This document shows, piece after piece, positions 1 through 6,509 of a DNA stretch of 6,509 nucleotides. Every line of letters starts with the position of its first letter. Positions within the stretch are counted from its first letter, which is position 1. The position numbers and the translations under genes are program-made. The stretch spans positions 1-6,509 of the forward strand of contig CAMTOW010000124.1 in assembly GCA_947074245.1 (NCBI GenBank), given 5' to 3'. The notes beneath the pieces were generated by a model. It saw nothing but the letters and a program-made list of their open reading frames with translations, searched no databases and was not told where the DNA came from. Origin of the DNA: an uncultured Bacteroidales bacterium (GTDB lineage: Bacteria > Bacteroidota > Bacteroidia > Bacteroidales > JAUNSR01).

Positions 1-400
1 ACTGAAGTTCGAAATCAATGATCTCTTTGTCGCGAAGCGGATTTACGCTACCGTCGACATGGGTGATATTATCATCGTCGAAACAACGAAGCACGTGAAG
101 AATCGCATCTGTTTCGCGGATATTGGCAAGGAATTTATTGCCCAGACCTTCGCCTTTGCTCGCGCCTTTCACCAAACCGGCGATGTCTACGATCTCGACC
201 GTAGTAGGAACGATGCGTTGCGGATTAACGAGTTCGGCAAGTTTGTTAAGACGATCGTCCGGAACGGTGATCACACCGACATTCGGTTCGATCGTACAGA
301 ACGGGAAGTTTGCAGACTGCGCTTTCGCATTGGACAAACAGTTGAAAAGCGTGGATTTACCGACGTTCGGCAAACCTACGATACCACATTGTAAAGCCAT
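1..400 (-). CDS. ychF: YchF/Ola1-family P-loop ATPase, N-terminal part (cut by window edge)
   Basis: Seen: reading leftwards from the ATG at 398-400 gives 133 complete codons with no stop before the window edge; only the N-terminal third or so of a usual ~365-residue protein is present. The product starts MALQCGIVGLPNVGKST. Residues 9-17 are the P-loop. NFPFCTIEPN (31-40) is the switch I/G2 region. DIAGLVKGAS (72-81) is the G3 region, with Leu76 where classical GTPases carry the catalytic Gln, the hallmark of the HAS-GTPase group. Family knowledge: YchF is a soluble Obg-related protein that prefers ATP to GTP, binds ribosomes and is linked to oxidative stress responses. Cys35, tied to redox control in E. 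coli YchF, is conserved at the same position. The start is fixed by the family N-terminus. No Shine-Dalgarno is seen; the leader is A/T-rich. The coiled-coil and TGS domains lie outside the window. It probably has its own promoter at 460-467. Confidence 0.96.
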   Translation of the reverse strand, partial: MALQCGIVGLPNVGKSTLFNCLSNAKAQSANFPFCTIEPNVGVITVPDDRLNKLAELVNPQRIVPTTVEIVDIAGLVKGASKGEGLGNKFLANIRETDAILHVLRCFDDDNITHVDGSVNPLRDKEIIDFELQ

Positions 401-434
401 CGTATAGTATTGTATTTATATTTACGGTAGATAA

Positions 435-460
435 GTGCCTGATTTTAATCAAACAGGCGC
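435..460 (-). promoter_or_regulatory. Imperfect hairpin at the ychF transcription start or leader
   Basis: Positions 435-441 (gtgcctg) pair with 454-460 (caggcgc): seven pairs including one G-T wobble. Three further T-A pairs (443-445 with 451-453) form after a bulged A442, leaving a 5-base loop. It lies directly downstream of the ychF -7 element on the minus strand, so it overlaps the expected start site. No T-run follows it on the minus strand (TTATCTACC), so it is a poor intrinsic terminator for the gene ending at 549. It could be an operator or a 5' leader stem, or simply chance. Confidence 0.3.
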
Positions 461-467
461 AAAAGTA
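460..467 (-). promoter_or_regulatory. Bacteroidota-type -7 promoter element for ychF
   Basis: On the minus strand these bases read TACTTTTG followed by C, an exact match to the Bacteroidota primary-sigma -7 consensus TAnnTTTG. It is preceded by a T-run ending TTTTTTG. No clean TTTG is seen at the usual -33 spacing, only A/T-rich sequence. Transcription would start near 453, giving a leader of roughly 50 bases before the ychF ATG, a normal distance. ychF can therefore be transcribed independently of the kinase genes upstream. Confidence 0.55.
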
Positions 468-548
468 CAAAAAAGATCGCAGATAAAATGATTATAAATC
501 TTCCGTGATGCTAAATCTGTTTTAAATAACGGATCCGGTTTCTAAAAA

Positions 549-2507
549 TCAACTAAAGGGCGTATTGCCCAAAGGGTAGATGATACGTATGGACGGAACG
601 TCGTTGCGCGGAGTCAATACCTTGTATTCGCCGTTGAAATGTTCCATCAAAAGACGGTTGATCTCATTGGAAACTTCGGTCTGCTGGGTACGATTTCCCA
701 GATCCGCCAAGGGCGAACCGGTGACCATAAGCTGCAACTGCTGTTTGCGCTCTTCGAGTTTCACTGAAAAACGGATCTGATACATCTGATCCTTATCGTA
801 CGGATAGAGAACCGAGCGGAGCATCTGCGTGAACCGACGGGTATCGGTATAGATCGGCTGTTCTTCCAAATCCGATTCGAAAGAGATACTTACGGATTCC
901 GTATTGTACTTGTGCGGAAGGTGGATCGCTTCGTAGCAAAGCGCCAAAACATCGCACTTTTGGATATTGAACTTCATCATACCCGATTCGAGACGAGAAA
1001 GATCGAGAACATTGTTTACCAGACTCATGAGTTCTTCGGAATTGCGCTTGATGATATCTACATATTCATGGCGGGTATCCTTCGGCAATTCAGAATCGGA
1101 AGAGAGAAGATCGGTGAATCCGACTACGGCATTGAGCGGCGTACGGATATCGTGGCTGATGCTCTTGAGGAACGAAGACTTCGCATTGTTGGCATTATGA
1201 ACGATACGTGCGGCTTTTTCGATCTCTTTTTTAGACCGTTTGAGTTTGAGACGCACTTCGAACAGTTTGATCGCGAAGAACAAGAGGAAGATCAGGATGA
1301 GGCAAATGAATATGAGCAGGACGCTCTGAAAACGATTCTTCGCTTGCTCCAGATGAAGCTGTTTGAGTTCAGCTTCGTATGATTGGCGGATCTGCTCCAA
1401 CTGCATTTCGGAACGATCGATGAAAATCGAATCGCTCATCGGCAGCAGGTTTTGATAAAGTACGGTGGCTTCGTAGGGGCGTCCCAACTTTAAAAGGAGA
1501 TCGGCTTTCTTGGCCATCATATCGACATAATTGGTCGGGTAGATGTCTTTAATGATTTCCATCGACTGATCGATGTGGGAGATGGCTTTTTCGTAGCTGC
1601 GCATCTCGGTATAATAGTCGCCGCACAAATTGTGATAGAGCGACAGATACATGAAGAAGGTATTTTCGTTTACATATCGCTCACATCTGCGGAGGTGGAA
1701 ATCGGCTTTTTCGTAATCCTTCGATCGCATGTAGCAATTGGTATAGACGATCTCGGCATAGAGATAGGTGTCGTAGAAGCTTGACCGGCTACCGGTACGC
1801 ACCCGCTCAATCTCTTCCAAAACATTTTCCAGAACAGGTAGATATTTCATACACCCTTTGGTATCGGCGAGATAATCGTATCCGGCAAGAAGCTGTATGC
1901 AGATATCCATCTGAGCCAACGGATCGGTATCGGGAACCAAAGGAAACGCTTCTTCGAGCACTTCGCAGGCTTTATCGCAACGGTTGCTGCTGTTGTATGC
2001 ATTTGACAGGGCAAGGCAGGCGGCAATCATACCTTCGTCGCTATTCAGCGAAGCGGCTTCTTTTTTGATTTTAAGTGCGATATTGATGGCCTTTTCGAAA
2101 GCTTCGTTACGGGCATAGTAGTTGACCAGATAGCGTTTGGCATTGAAGTATTCGTAATACATATTTTCGCGCAAAGCCAAAGGAGATAAGATATCGAGCC
2201 ATTCATATATGGCCATGGAGTCATTGCGATTGTAGGCATCCACAACCATGTAATAGCCCGCGATACATTGATAATAGCGGTTTTCCATCGACTCGGCTTC
2301 GCGAAACAAGACGGAAGAGAAATACTTGAAGTCATCAGTTCCCTGTCTGGTTTGCGCTTCGAGATGGAGCGTACGAAGACGGGTTGAGTCTTTCGGCATC
2401 AACTCAATAAAGTAGCGGCGCTCTTCGTCGGTCAACGAAACTTCGTCGGCCCAAGCGTTTGCCTGGAACATCAACAAAAAAAGGATATATAGAGCAGCTT
2501 GTTTCAT
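549..2507 (-). CDS. TPR-containing histidine kinase-like protein with degenerate ATP-binding domain (putative pseudokinase or phosphotransferase)
   Basis: 652 residues. Seen: a signal peptide (about 1-20, ending ANAWA before DEV); helical TPR-like repeats over about 60-360 (for example 118-155, 250-279, 286-319, 328-361); a juxtamembrane coiled coil (about 365-392); one membrane helix (about 395-415); a short linker; and a HisKA dimerisation domain (about 437-510) with the H-box SHDIRTPLNA, phosphoacceptor His452. The HATPase region (about 540-645) is short and lacks its motifs. Aligned with the neighbouring kinase, the Mg-binding Asn of the N-box is Pro569, the Asp of the G1 DxGxG is Gly597, and the F-box and the G2 GLGL loop are absent, although the flanking strands and helices remain (LLMEHFNGEYKV). 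Inference: it cannot bind ATP but could receive or pass phosphate through His452, as Spo0B and ChpT do with degenerate ATPase domains. The reading frame is intact, arguing against simple decay. Its ATG lies inside the stop of the preceding gene (ATGA), so translation is probably coupled. No receiver or output domain. Confidence 0.88.
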   Translation of the reverse strand: MKQAALYILFLLMFQANAWADEVSLTDEERRYFIELMPKDSTRLRTLHLEAQTRQGTDDFKYFSSVLFREAESMENRYYQCIAGYYMVVDAYNRNDSMAIYEWLDILSPLALRENMYYEYFNAKRYLVNYYARNEAFEKAINIALKIKKEAASLNSDEGMIAACLALSNAYNSSNRCDKACEVLEEAFPLVPDTDPLAQMDICIQLLAGYDYLADTKGCMKYLPVLENVLEEIERVRTGSRSSFYDTYLYAEIVYTNCYMRSKDYEKADFHLRRCERYVNENTFFMYLSLYHNLCGDYYTEMRSYEKAISHIDQSMEIIKDIYPTNYVDMMAKKADLLLKLGRPYEATVLYQNLLPMSDSIFIDRSEMQLEQIRQSYEAELKQLHLEQAKNRFQSVLLIFICLILIFLLFFAIKLFEVRLKLKRSKKEIEKAARIVHNANNAKSSFLKSISHDIRTPLNAVVGFTDLLSSDSELPKDTRHEYVDIIKRNSEELMSLVNNVLDLSRLESGMMKFNIQKCDVLALCYEAIHLPHKYNTESVSISFESDLEEQPIYTDTRRFTQMLRSVLYPYDKDQMYQIRFSVKLEERKQQLQLMVTGSPLADLGNRTQQTEVSNEINRLLMEHFNGEYKVLTPRNDVPSIRIIYPLGNTPFS

Positions 2508-4342
2508 GCCGTGACAGTTTGCTTCATAGGATGAGAAAAAATAAAACGGGCTCCGTCGGTATAATCTTTATCGATCCAGATTTTACCACCCAGACGTTCG
2601 ACAATCAATTGACAAATGGAGAGTCCGAGACCGGCTCCCTGTTCGTTTTCATGAAGTTTTTCGAAGCGGGTGAAGATGTAATCCTGTTTCTCGGACGGCA
2701 CTCCACAACCGGTATCGGTAATGACAAACCGAACCTGACGGTCGGGAGCCTCTTTCAACGCAAGCGTGATGGTGCCATTTTTCGTGAATTTAGTGGAATT
2801 GACGAGTAGATTGATCAGGACTTGCTGCAGACGGTTTACATCCGTTTCGATATATAGGGATGCAAAATCGGTTTCAAAATGCAGGGACGCATCGGTTTGC
2901 TTGATTTTATCGAGAGTTTCCAAGACATCTTTGCATAACTGGATCGCATCACATCGGACGATGTTGAAATCCATATTGCCGATGTTGAAATTAGACAGAT
3001 CGATCACATCGTTGATCAGTTTAATCAATAGGGAAGAGTTGGTCTTAATCAGATCAACACACTGCTTTTTCGTTTCTCCATCCATCTTCTCGTCAGTCAG
3101 GAGCGAGGAGAATCCTACCAATGCATTGAGCGGAGTGCGTATCTCGTGGCTCATATTGGAAAGAAAAAGACTCTTCGCTCGGATGGAGTCTTCTACTTTT
3201 TCGTTTTCGATATATAGTTTCCGTTTGTTCAGAATCAGTTTTCGGCTATTCATCTTCAGAAGAACGGATAAGCCGAATATGACGAATATCAGGATTGCCA
3301 AAGCGATAATGCTATAAAATAGGTTTCGGTTTTGTTTGGCCTTGCTCTCCAACTTTAACTGATCGATCTGATAGATGGTCCGGAACGTGTTGATCTGACG
3401 GAGATAACTCATGGGCGTATCTTCGTCTTTCTTTTCTTTCATGAACCGATAGCACATACATGCTTTTTCGGGTTGATCCATTTTGATATAAAGAGCGGCA
3501 AGATCGGAATATAAAAGCGTATACTCCTGTACGCTGAGTTTATCCTGAATTTTAACCATTCTGTCGTAATATGAAAGCGCTTCGGGATAGTCGCCCATCG
3601 CTTCGAAGTATTTGGCATGCAGGCGGAACAGACGACTTCCGATAATTACCTTATCGTTATGGATATTTCTGCTTTCGATCCGGTCGATGAAGGGTTTCGC
3701 TTGCTGCGGCTCCTCCATGAACAGGTAATAGAACGCATTGTTGAAATCGTCGTTGGTCAGGTAGTTTTCGTTGTTGTCTTTATGGGGAAGAGATTGTGCG
3801 ATCTGGAAATATGTAGAAGCATCTTCGACATTATTCGTGCGAATCGCCTGCATCATGAGTTTGAAGTAGATGTTTCGGCGGATGTCATACGAATCCGCGC
3901 AATCACTTAATTTTATAGCGGCTTCCTGAAGAAACCGACTTCCTTCTTCACTCATGCCGGCCTGAAGATATACATCGCCAATCGATTCGCAAGCCATCGC
4001 CATCCCTTTCTTATGATTCAGCTCGACAGCTTTTCGATGCATCTCCTTGCCGCGCTCGGTAGCCAGCGTGATGTCACCCTTCGACGCATAAATATCGATC
4101 AACATGCTTTTGAACTCGAAATACAAATCGTATTCTTTCTTTCGCTCGAGGCTATTCACCAGTCGAATCGTTTGATTCAGAATCGAATCGGACGCAAACG
4201 GGTAGTTGTAAACGATCCCTTTTTCCTTGATGTTTCTTAAGACCGGAATCAGCCGCGATTCAGCATCGCTCGAATAGATATCGGAAAACGTAAACAGGAT
4301 GACCAATAAACAAAGGATCTGTTTGAGGGAGTATGATCTCAT
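2504..4342 (-). CDS. TPR-containing membrane sensor histidine kinase (HisKA + HATPase_c, no receiver)
   Basis: 612 residues, intact. Seen: a signal peptide (about 1-25, hydrophobic core ILCLLVILFTF); TPR-like repeats (clear at 111-147, 236-269 and 274-308), presumably periplasmic; a membrane helix (about 341-363); a charged coiled-coil linker (364-390); HisKA with the H-box MSHEIRTPLNA (His399; Thr403 at the position tied to phosphatase activity); and a complete HATPase_c domain with N-box NLLVNSTKFT (Asn515), G1 DTGCGVP (543-549), F-box FTRF (557-560) and G2 GAGLGL (569-574). Family role: sensing outside the inner membrane drives autophosphorylation of His399 and transfer to a response regulator. 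None is encoded here, so the partner is unknown. It is first in a two-gene operon, overlapping the next gene by 4 bases. The start is chosen for the signal peptide; no Shine-Dalgarno precedes it (CTTTATAATTTAGTCT before the ATG). The ligand cannot be read from the sequence. Confidence 0.93.
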   Translation of the reverse strand: MRSYSLKQILCLLVILFTFSDIYSSDAESRLIPVLRNIKEKGIVYNYPFASDSILNQTIRLVNSLERKKEYDLYFEFKSMLIDIYASKGDITLATERGKEMHRKAVELNHKKGMAMACESIGDVYLQAGMSEEGSRFLQEAAIKLSDCADSYDIRRNIYFKLMMQAIRTNNVEDASTYFQIAQSLPHKDNNENYLTNDDFNNAFYYLFMEEPQQAKPFIDRIESRNIHNDKVIIGSRLFRLHAKYFEAMGDYPEALSYYDRMVKIQDKLSVQEYTLLYSDLAALYIKMDQPEKACMCYRFMKEKKDEDTPMSYLRQINTFRTIYQIDQLKLESKAKQNRNLFYSIIALAILIFVIFGLSVLLKMNSRKLILNKRKLYIENEKVEDSIRAKSLFLSNMSHEIRTPLNALVGFSSLLTDEKMDGETKKQCVDLIKTNSSLLIKLINDVIDLSNFNIGNMDFNIVRCDAIQLCKDVLETLDKIKQTDASLHFETDFASLYIETDVNRLQQVLINLLVNSTKFTKNGTITLALKEAPDRQVRFVITDTGCGVPSEKQDYIFTRFEKLHENEQGAGLGLSICQLIVERLGGKIWIDKDYTDGARFIFSHPMKQTVTA

Positions 4343-4590
4343 AGACTAAATTATAAAGGCTGACGTCGATATCGGCAAATGTGATTTTTAATTATCGAGA
4401 TCTAATTCTTAATACTTACCTTAAATATATATAATTTTTTTATCCAATATTCTGTCGGATTCAGTTTGATTGAATTTGTATTCAAAAATGGTGGAAAAAA
4501 TTCATTTTCAGATAAATATGCATTCTATTTAAGAATCGTTTGTAGATATAGCTGATAACTATTTATTATTATCAAAATATATTCATAAAC

Positions 4591-4598
4591 CAAAAATA
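4591..4598 (-). promoter_or_regulatory. Candidate -7 promoter element for the kinase operon
   Basis: The minus strand reads TATTTTTG, an exact TAnnTTTG match just downstream of the polA terminator. No TTTG is found at the expected -33 spacing. The implied leader would be about 240 bases, which is long. In DNA this AT-rich a chance match is quite likely. A near match (CACATTTG at 4375-4382, one base off) lies much closer to the gene and is an alternative. Confidence 0.27.
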
Positions 4599-4641
4599 AT
4601 TATTTTTTTCAATGCTGTAGACTCTGTTTTACGAAACAAAT

Positions 4642-4692
4642 ATCCCCTTGATTCGATAAATCCGTAAAAATAGATTTATGAATCAAGGGGAT
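4642..4692 (-). terminator. Long hairpin, probable Rho-independent terminator of polA
   Basis: The arms 4642-4654 and 4680-4692 are a perfect 13-base inverted repeat (atccccttgattc and its complement). The stem extends by seven more pairs (4656-4662 with 4673-4679) after a single bulged G4655, leaving a 10-base loop. On the minus strand the hairpin starts about 62 bases after the polA stop and is followed by ATTTGTTTCG, six T in the first eight bases. Position and T-richness fit termination of polA. The stem is longer than most terminators and the T-run is interrupted, so an RNA-processing or other role is possible. Confidence 0.72.
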
Positions 4693-4754
4693 CATTCTAT
4701 TATCGATCTCCGCTCTTTATCGAAGTCAAGGAGAGATTCTGTCAGTTTCTGTAA

Positions 4755-6461
4755 TTAATGCGCTTCAAGCCAGTTTTGTCCCGATCCGCATTCAGCGATC
4801 AACGGAACGTTCATCTTATGGGCATTCTCCATCTCTTCAATCACGATATTCCGTACGGTGTCCAACTCGTGTGTCGGAACGTTGAAGTTGAGTTCGTCAT
4901 GCACTTGAAGGATCATAGACGCTTTCAGGTTCTCTTGATGGAAACGTCGGGAGATATTAATCATTGCGATTTTAATGATATCCGCCGCCGTGCCCTGAAG
5001 CGGGGCATTGATCGCATTTCGTTCGGCATAACTGCGAACGACCGAATTGCGAGAAGTGATATCCGGCAGCATCCGTTTGCGTCCGAACAAGGTCTCGACA
5101 TATCCTTTTTCGCGAGCGATCTCAATACTTTTTTCCATATAGGCTTTCACGCCCGGATATGTTTCGAAATATCCTTCGATCAGCTGTTTCGCTTCTTTGC
5201 CCGAAATATTAAGACGGGTTGCCAAGCCGAACGCCGATATGCCGTAGATGATTCCGAAATTGGCTGTTTTTGCCCGGTTACGCATCTCTCGGGTAACTTC
5301 CTCAATCGGCACTTTGTAGATCTTCGCCGCCGTAGCCGCATGAATATCTTCGCCGGAAAGGAAGGCATCGACCATATTCTTATCGTGACTCATTTCCGCC
5401 ATCAGGCGAAGTTCGATCTGAGAATAATCGGCGGAGAAGAACGTGCATCCTTCATCGGGGATAAAGGCCCGACGCAATTCTTTACCGATTTCGGTACGGA
5501 TCGGAATGTTTTGCAGATTGGGATTGCTCGAACTCAAACGTCCGGTTGCCGTCACTGCCTGATTGAACGAAGTATGGATTTTTCCGGTTCGCTTGTCGAT
5601 CAGGGTAGGGAGGCTATCCACATACGTGCTCAATAGTTTTTTCAATCCGCGATGTTCCAGAATCAATTCAACCACCGGGTGTTTGTCTTTTAGTTTTTCA
5701 AGAACATCCTCCGAAGTGGAGTATTGGCCCGTTTTGGTTTTCTTCGCTTTCTCATCCAGTTTGAGACGATCGAACAGGATTTCTCCTACCGCTTTCGGCG
5801 AACCGATGTTGAACTCATATCCCGCTTCTTCGTAAATCTTCAATTCGATCTTTCGCATCTGTTCGGTCAGGATGACTGAGAAATCACGCAAGGCATTCGT
5901 ATCGATTTTTACGCCCTCCATCTCCATGTCGCCCAAGACGCGAACCAACGGCATCTCGATTCCGTAAAACAGTTTTTCGAGATTCTCCTTTTTCAGTTCC
6001 TTTTCAAAAACGGTTTTTAGTTGGAAGGTGACATCCGCATCTTCGCATGCATATTCCGAAACTACAGGAAGCGGAACATCGCGCATCGACAATTGTTTCT
6101 TGCCCGAGCCGATCAACTCTTCGATATGGATCGTGCGATATTTCAGATACACCTCTGCGAGGTAATCCATGTTGTGTCGCTGTTCGGGTTGCAACAGATA
6201 ATGGGCGATCATCGTATCGAAAATATCACCTCGTATCTCGACGCCGTAATTTTTCAGAACGATGTAATCGTATTTGATGTTCTGTCCGATTTTCATTTTC
6301 GATTCATCTTCGATCACATCTCGGAAGAGAGCTACCAGTTTTTCCGCTTCATCACGATCGGCGGGTACCGGAACGTAAAATGCTTCGTTTTCACGTACCG
6401 AGAATGAAATTCCGACCAATTCGCTCGTAATCGGGTCTAAACCTGTTGTTTCGGTGTCAAT
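4755..6461 (-). CDS. polA: DNA polymerase I, proofreading and polymerase domains (5' end missing)
   Basis: 568 native codons, ending in TAA at 4755-4757. Fills Okazaki-fragment and repair gaps in the cytoplasm. Residues are numbered from the native Ile at 6459-6461. The 3'-5' exonuclease is complete at its catalytic residues: ExoI DTET (Asp2, Glu4), ExoII NIKYD (Asp65), ExoIII YACED (Tyr137, Asp141), equivalent to E. coli D355, E357, D424, Y497 and D501, so proofreading should be active. Polymerase motif A is DYSQIELR (345-352). Motif B is R394-G407, with Lys398 and Phe402; a Phe there (E. coli F762) implies discrimination against dideoxynucleotides. Motif C is QVHDE (519-523). About 350 N-terminal residues, including the 5' nuclease, are missing because the contig ends in adapter at 6462, not because the gene is broken. 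The apparent GTG start at 6474-6476 and the four codons after it are adapter and must not be annotated. A hairpin terminator follows the gene. Confidence 0.97.
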   Translation of the reverse strand: MDTETTGLDPITSELVGISFSVRENEAFYVPVPADRDEAEKLVALFRDVIEDESKMKIGQNIKYDYIVLKNYGVEIRGDIFDTMIAHYLLQPEQRHNMDYLAEVYLKYRTIHIEELIGSGKKQLSMRDVPLPVVSEYACEDADVTFQLKTVFEKELKKENLEKLFYGIEMPLVRVLGDMEMEGVKIDTNALRDFSVILTEQMRKIELKIYEEAGYEFNIGSPKAVGEILFDRLKLDEKAKKTKTGQYSTSEDVLEKLKDKHPVVELILEHRGLKKLLSTYVDSLPTLIDKRTGKIHTSFNQAVTATGRLSSSNPNLQNIPIRTEIGKELRRAFIPDEGCTFFSADYSQIELRLMAEMSHDKNMVDAFLSGEDIHAATAAKIYKVPIEEVTREMRNRAKTANFGIIYGISAFGLATRLNISGKEAKQLIEGYFETYPGVKAYMEKSIEIAREKGYVETLFGRKRMLPDITSRNSVVRSYAERNAINAPLQGTAADIIKIAMINISRRFHQENLKASMILQVHDELNFNVPTHELDTVRNIVIEEMENAHKMNVPLIAECGSGQNWLEAH

Positions 6462-6509
6462 AGATCGGAAGAGCACACGTCTGAACTCCAGTCACTCCGG
6501 AGAATCTCG
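6462..6509 (+). other. Illumina TruSeq adapter plus index (non-genomic contamination)
   Basis: From 6462 the sequence begins AGATCGGAAGAGCACACGTC and continues to 6495 as the standard 34-base TruSeq read-1 adapter. An 8-base index, TCCGGAGA (6496-6503; I recall this as TruSeq HT D702), follows, then ATCTCG (6504-6509), the start of the constant P7 side. The order adapter, index, P7 is exact, so this is library sequence read through a short insert and built into the contig. True genomic sequence ends at 6461. Confidence 0.98.

Larger units (their letters stand above)
4343..4754. other. Intergenic region between polA and the kinase operon; AT-rich, no gene seen
   Basis: 412 bases with no convincing coding frame and no tRNA or other RNA gene that I can recognise. 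The right third (4642-4692) holds the polA terminator hairpin. The middle and left part is strikingly AT-rich: hand counting 4381-4620 gives 51 G/C in 240 bases (21%), against 47% and 53% in two sampled 60-base lines inside polA and the second kinase. It presumably holds the kinase promoter and any regulator sites. Two weak 6-base inverted repeats are visible (4470-4485 and 4553-4574) but are too short to call. Confidence 0.75.

Noticed and set aside
1095..1104. A 10-base match (atcggaagag) to the Illumina adapter inside the second kinase gene
   Set aside because: The reading frame runs through it without disturbance, just downstream of the HisKA-coding H-box, and the match stops after 10 bases. 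It is a coincidence, not an internal adapter or chimeric join. A similar short match at about 6321 in polA is rejected likewise.
2045..2335. 96-codon minus-strand frame inside the second kinase gene
   Set aside because: It is out of frame with a protein having a clear signal peptide and TPR repeats across the same bases, and has no motif of its own. The 62-codon frame at 5180-5368 inside polA is rejected for the same reason.
549..2507. The second kinase gene as a frameshifted or decaying pseudogene
   Set aside because: The frame is intact over 652 codons, ends in a plausible strand (IRIIYPL) matching the end of the neighbouring HATPase domain, and keeps helix and strand remnants. Loss of the ATP motifs is by substitution and shortening in frame, so I call it a CDS.
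2488..2532. Repeated ATGAAnCAA at the end of the first kinase gene and the start of the second
   Set aside because: Both encode MKQ but in different reading frames, and the similarity stops after about ten bases. Too short to support a duplication scar.
4343..4754. CRISPR array, tRNA or insertion sequence in the AT-rich intergenic region
   Set aside because: No regularly spaced repeats, no cloverleaf-like sequence, and no transposase frame or paired terminal repeats. The only strong inverted repeat is the polA hairpin.
4758..5636. 292-codon open frame on the plus strand antisense to polA
   Set aside because: It lies wholly inside the well-supported polA frame on the opposite strand, has no recognisable domain, and is a by-product of polA codon use. 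The same holds for the plus-strand frames at 59-407, 580-780, 912-1382, 1575-2068, 2459-2809, 2766-3317, 3617-4240, 5563-5835 and 6021-6407.

Overview
The window looks like Bacteroidota, most likely Bacteroidales. Both sensor kinases are membrane-anchored, TPR-rich proteins of a type common in that phylum. The starts I checked (ychF and the first kinase) lack a Shine-Dalgarno sequence and sit behind A/T-rich leaders. At least one upstream region carries an exact TAnnTTTG -7 element. I cannot name the genus. All four genes lie on the minus strand, so they are transcribed from high to low coordinates.

Layout in transcription order: (1) 6462-6509 is not genomic. It is Illumina TruSeq adapter with an 8-base index, fused to the contig end. 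(2) 4755-6461 is the 3' part of polA, with the proofreading exonuclease and polymerase domains intact and the 5'-nuclease domain cut off by the contig end. (3) 4343-4754 is a 412-base intergenic region holding a long polA terminator hairpin and then a very AT-rich stretch (21% GC by hand count over 4381-4620), presumably the control region of the kinase pair. (4) 2504-4342 is an intact TPR sensor histidine kinase. (5) 549-2507 is a second TPR sensor protein that overlaps the first by 4 bases (ATGA). It keeps the phosphoacceptor histidine domain but has lost every recognisable ATP-binding motif. (6) 401-548 is a short intergenic region with a good ychF promoter. (7) 1-400 is the N-terminal part of ychF, cut by the window edge.

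polA and ychF are ordinary housekeeping genes. The kinase pair between them is the interesting part. Neither protein has a receiver or output domain, and no response regulator is present. An active kinase translationally coupled to a catalytically dead partner that still carries an H-box suggests a heteromeric sensor, or a relay in which the first protein phosphorylates the second. That model is inference. The sequence directly shows the loss of the ATP-site motifs, the conserved histidine and the coupled overlap.
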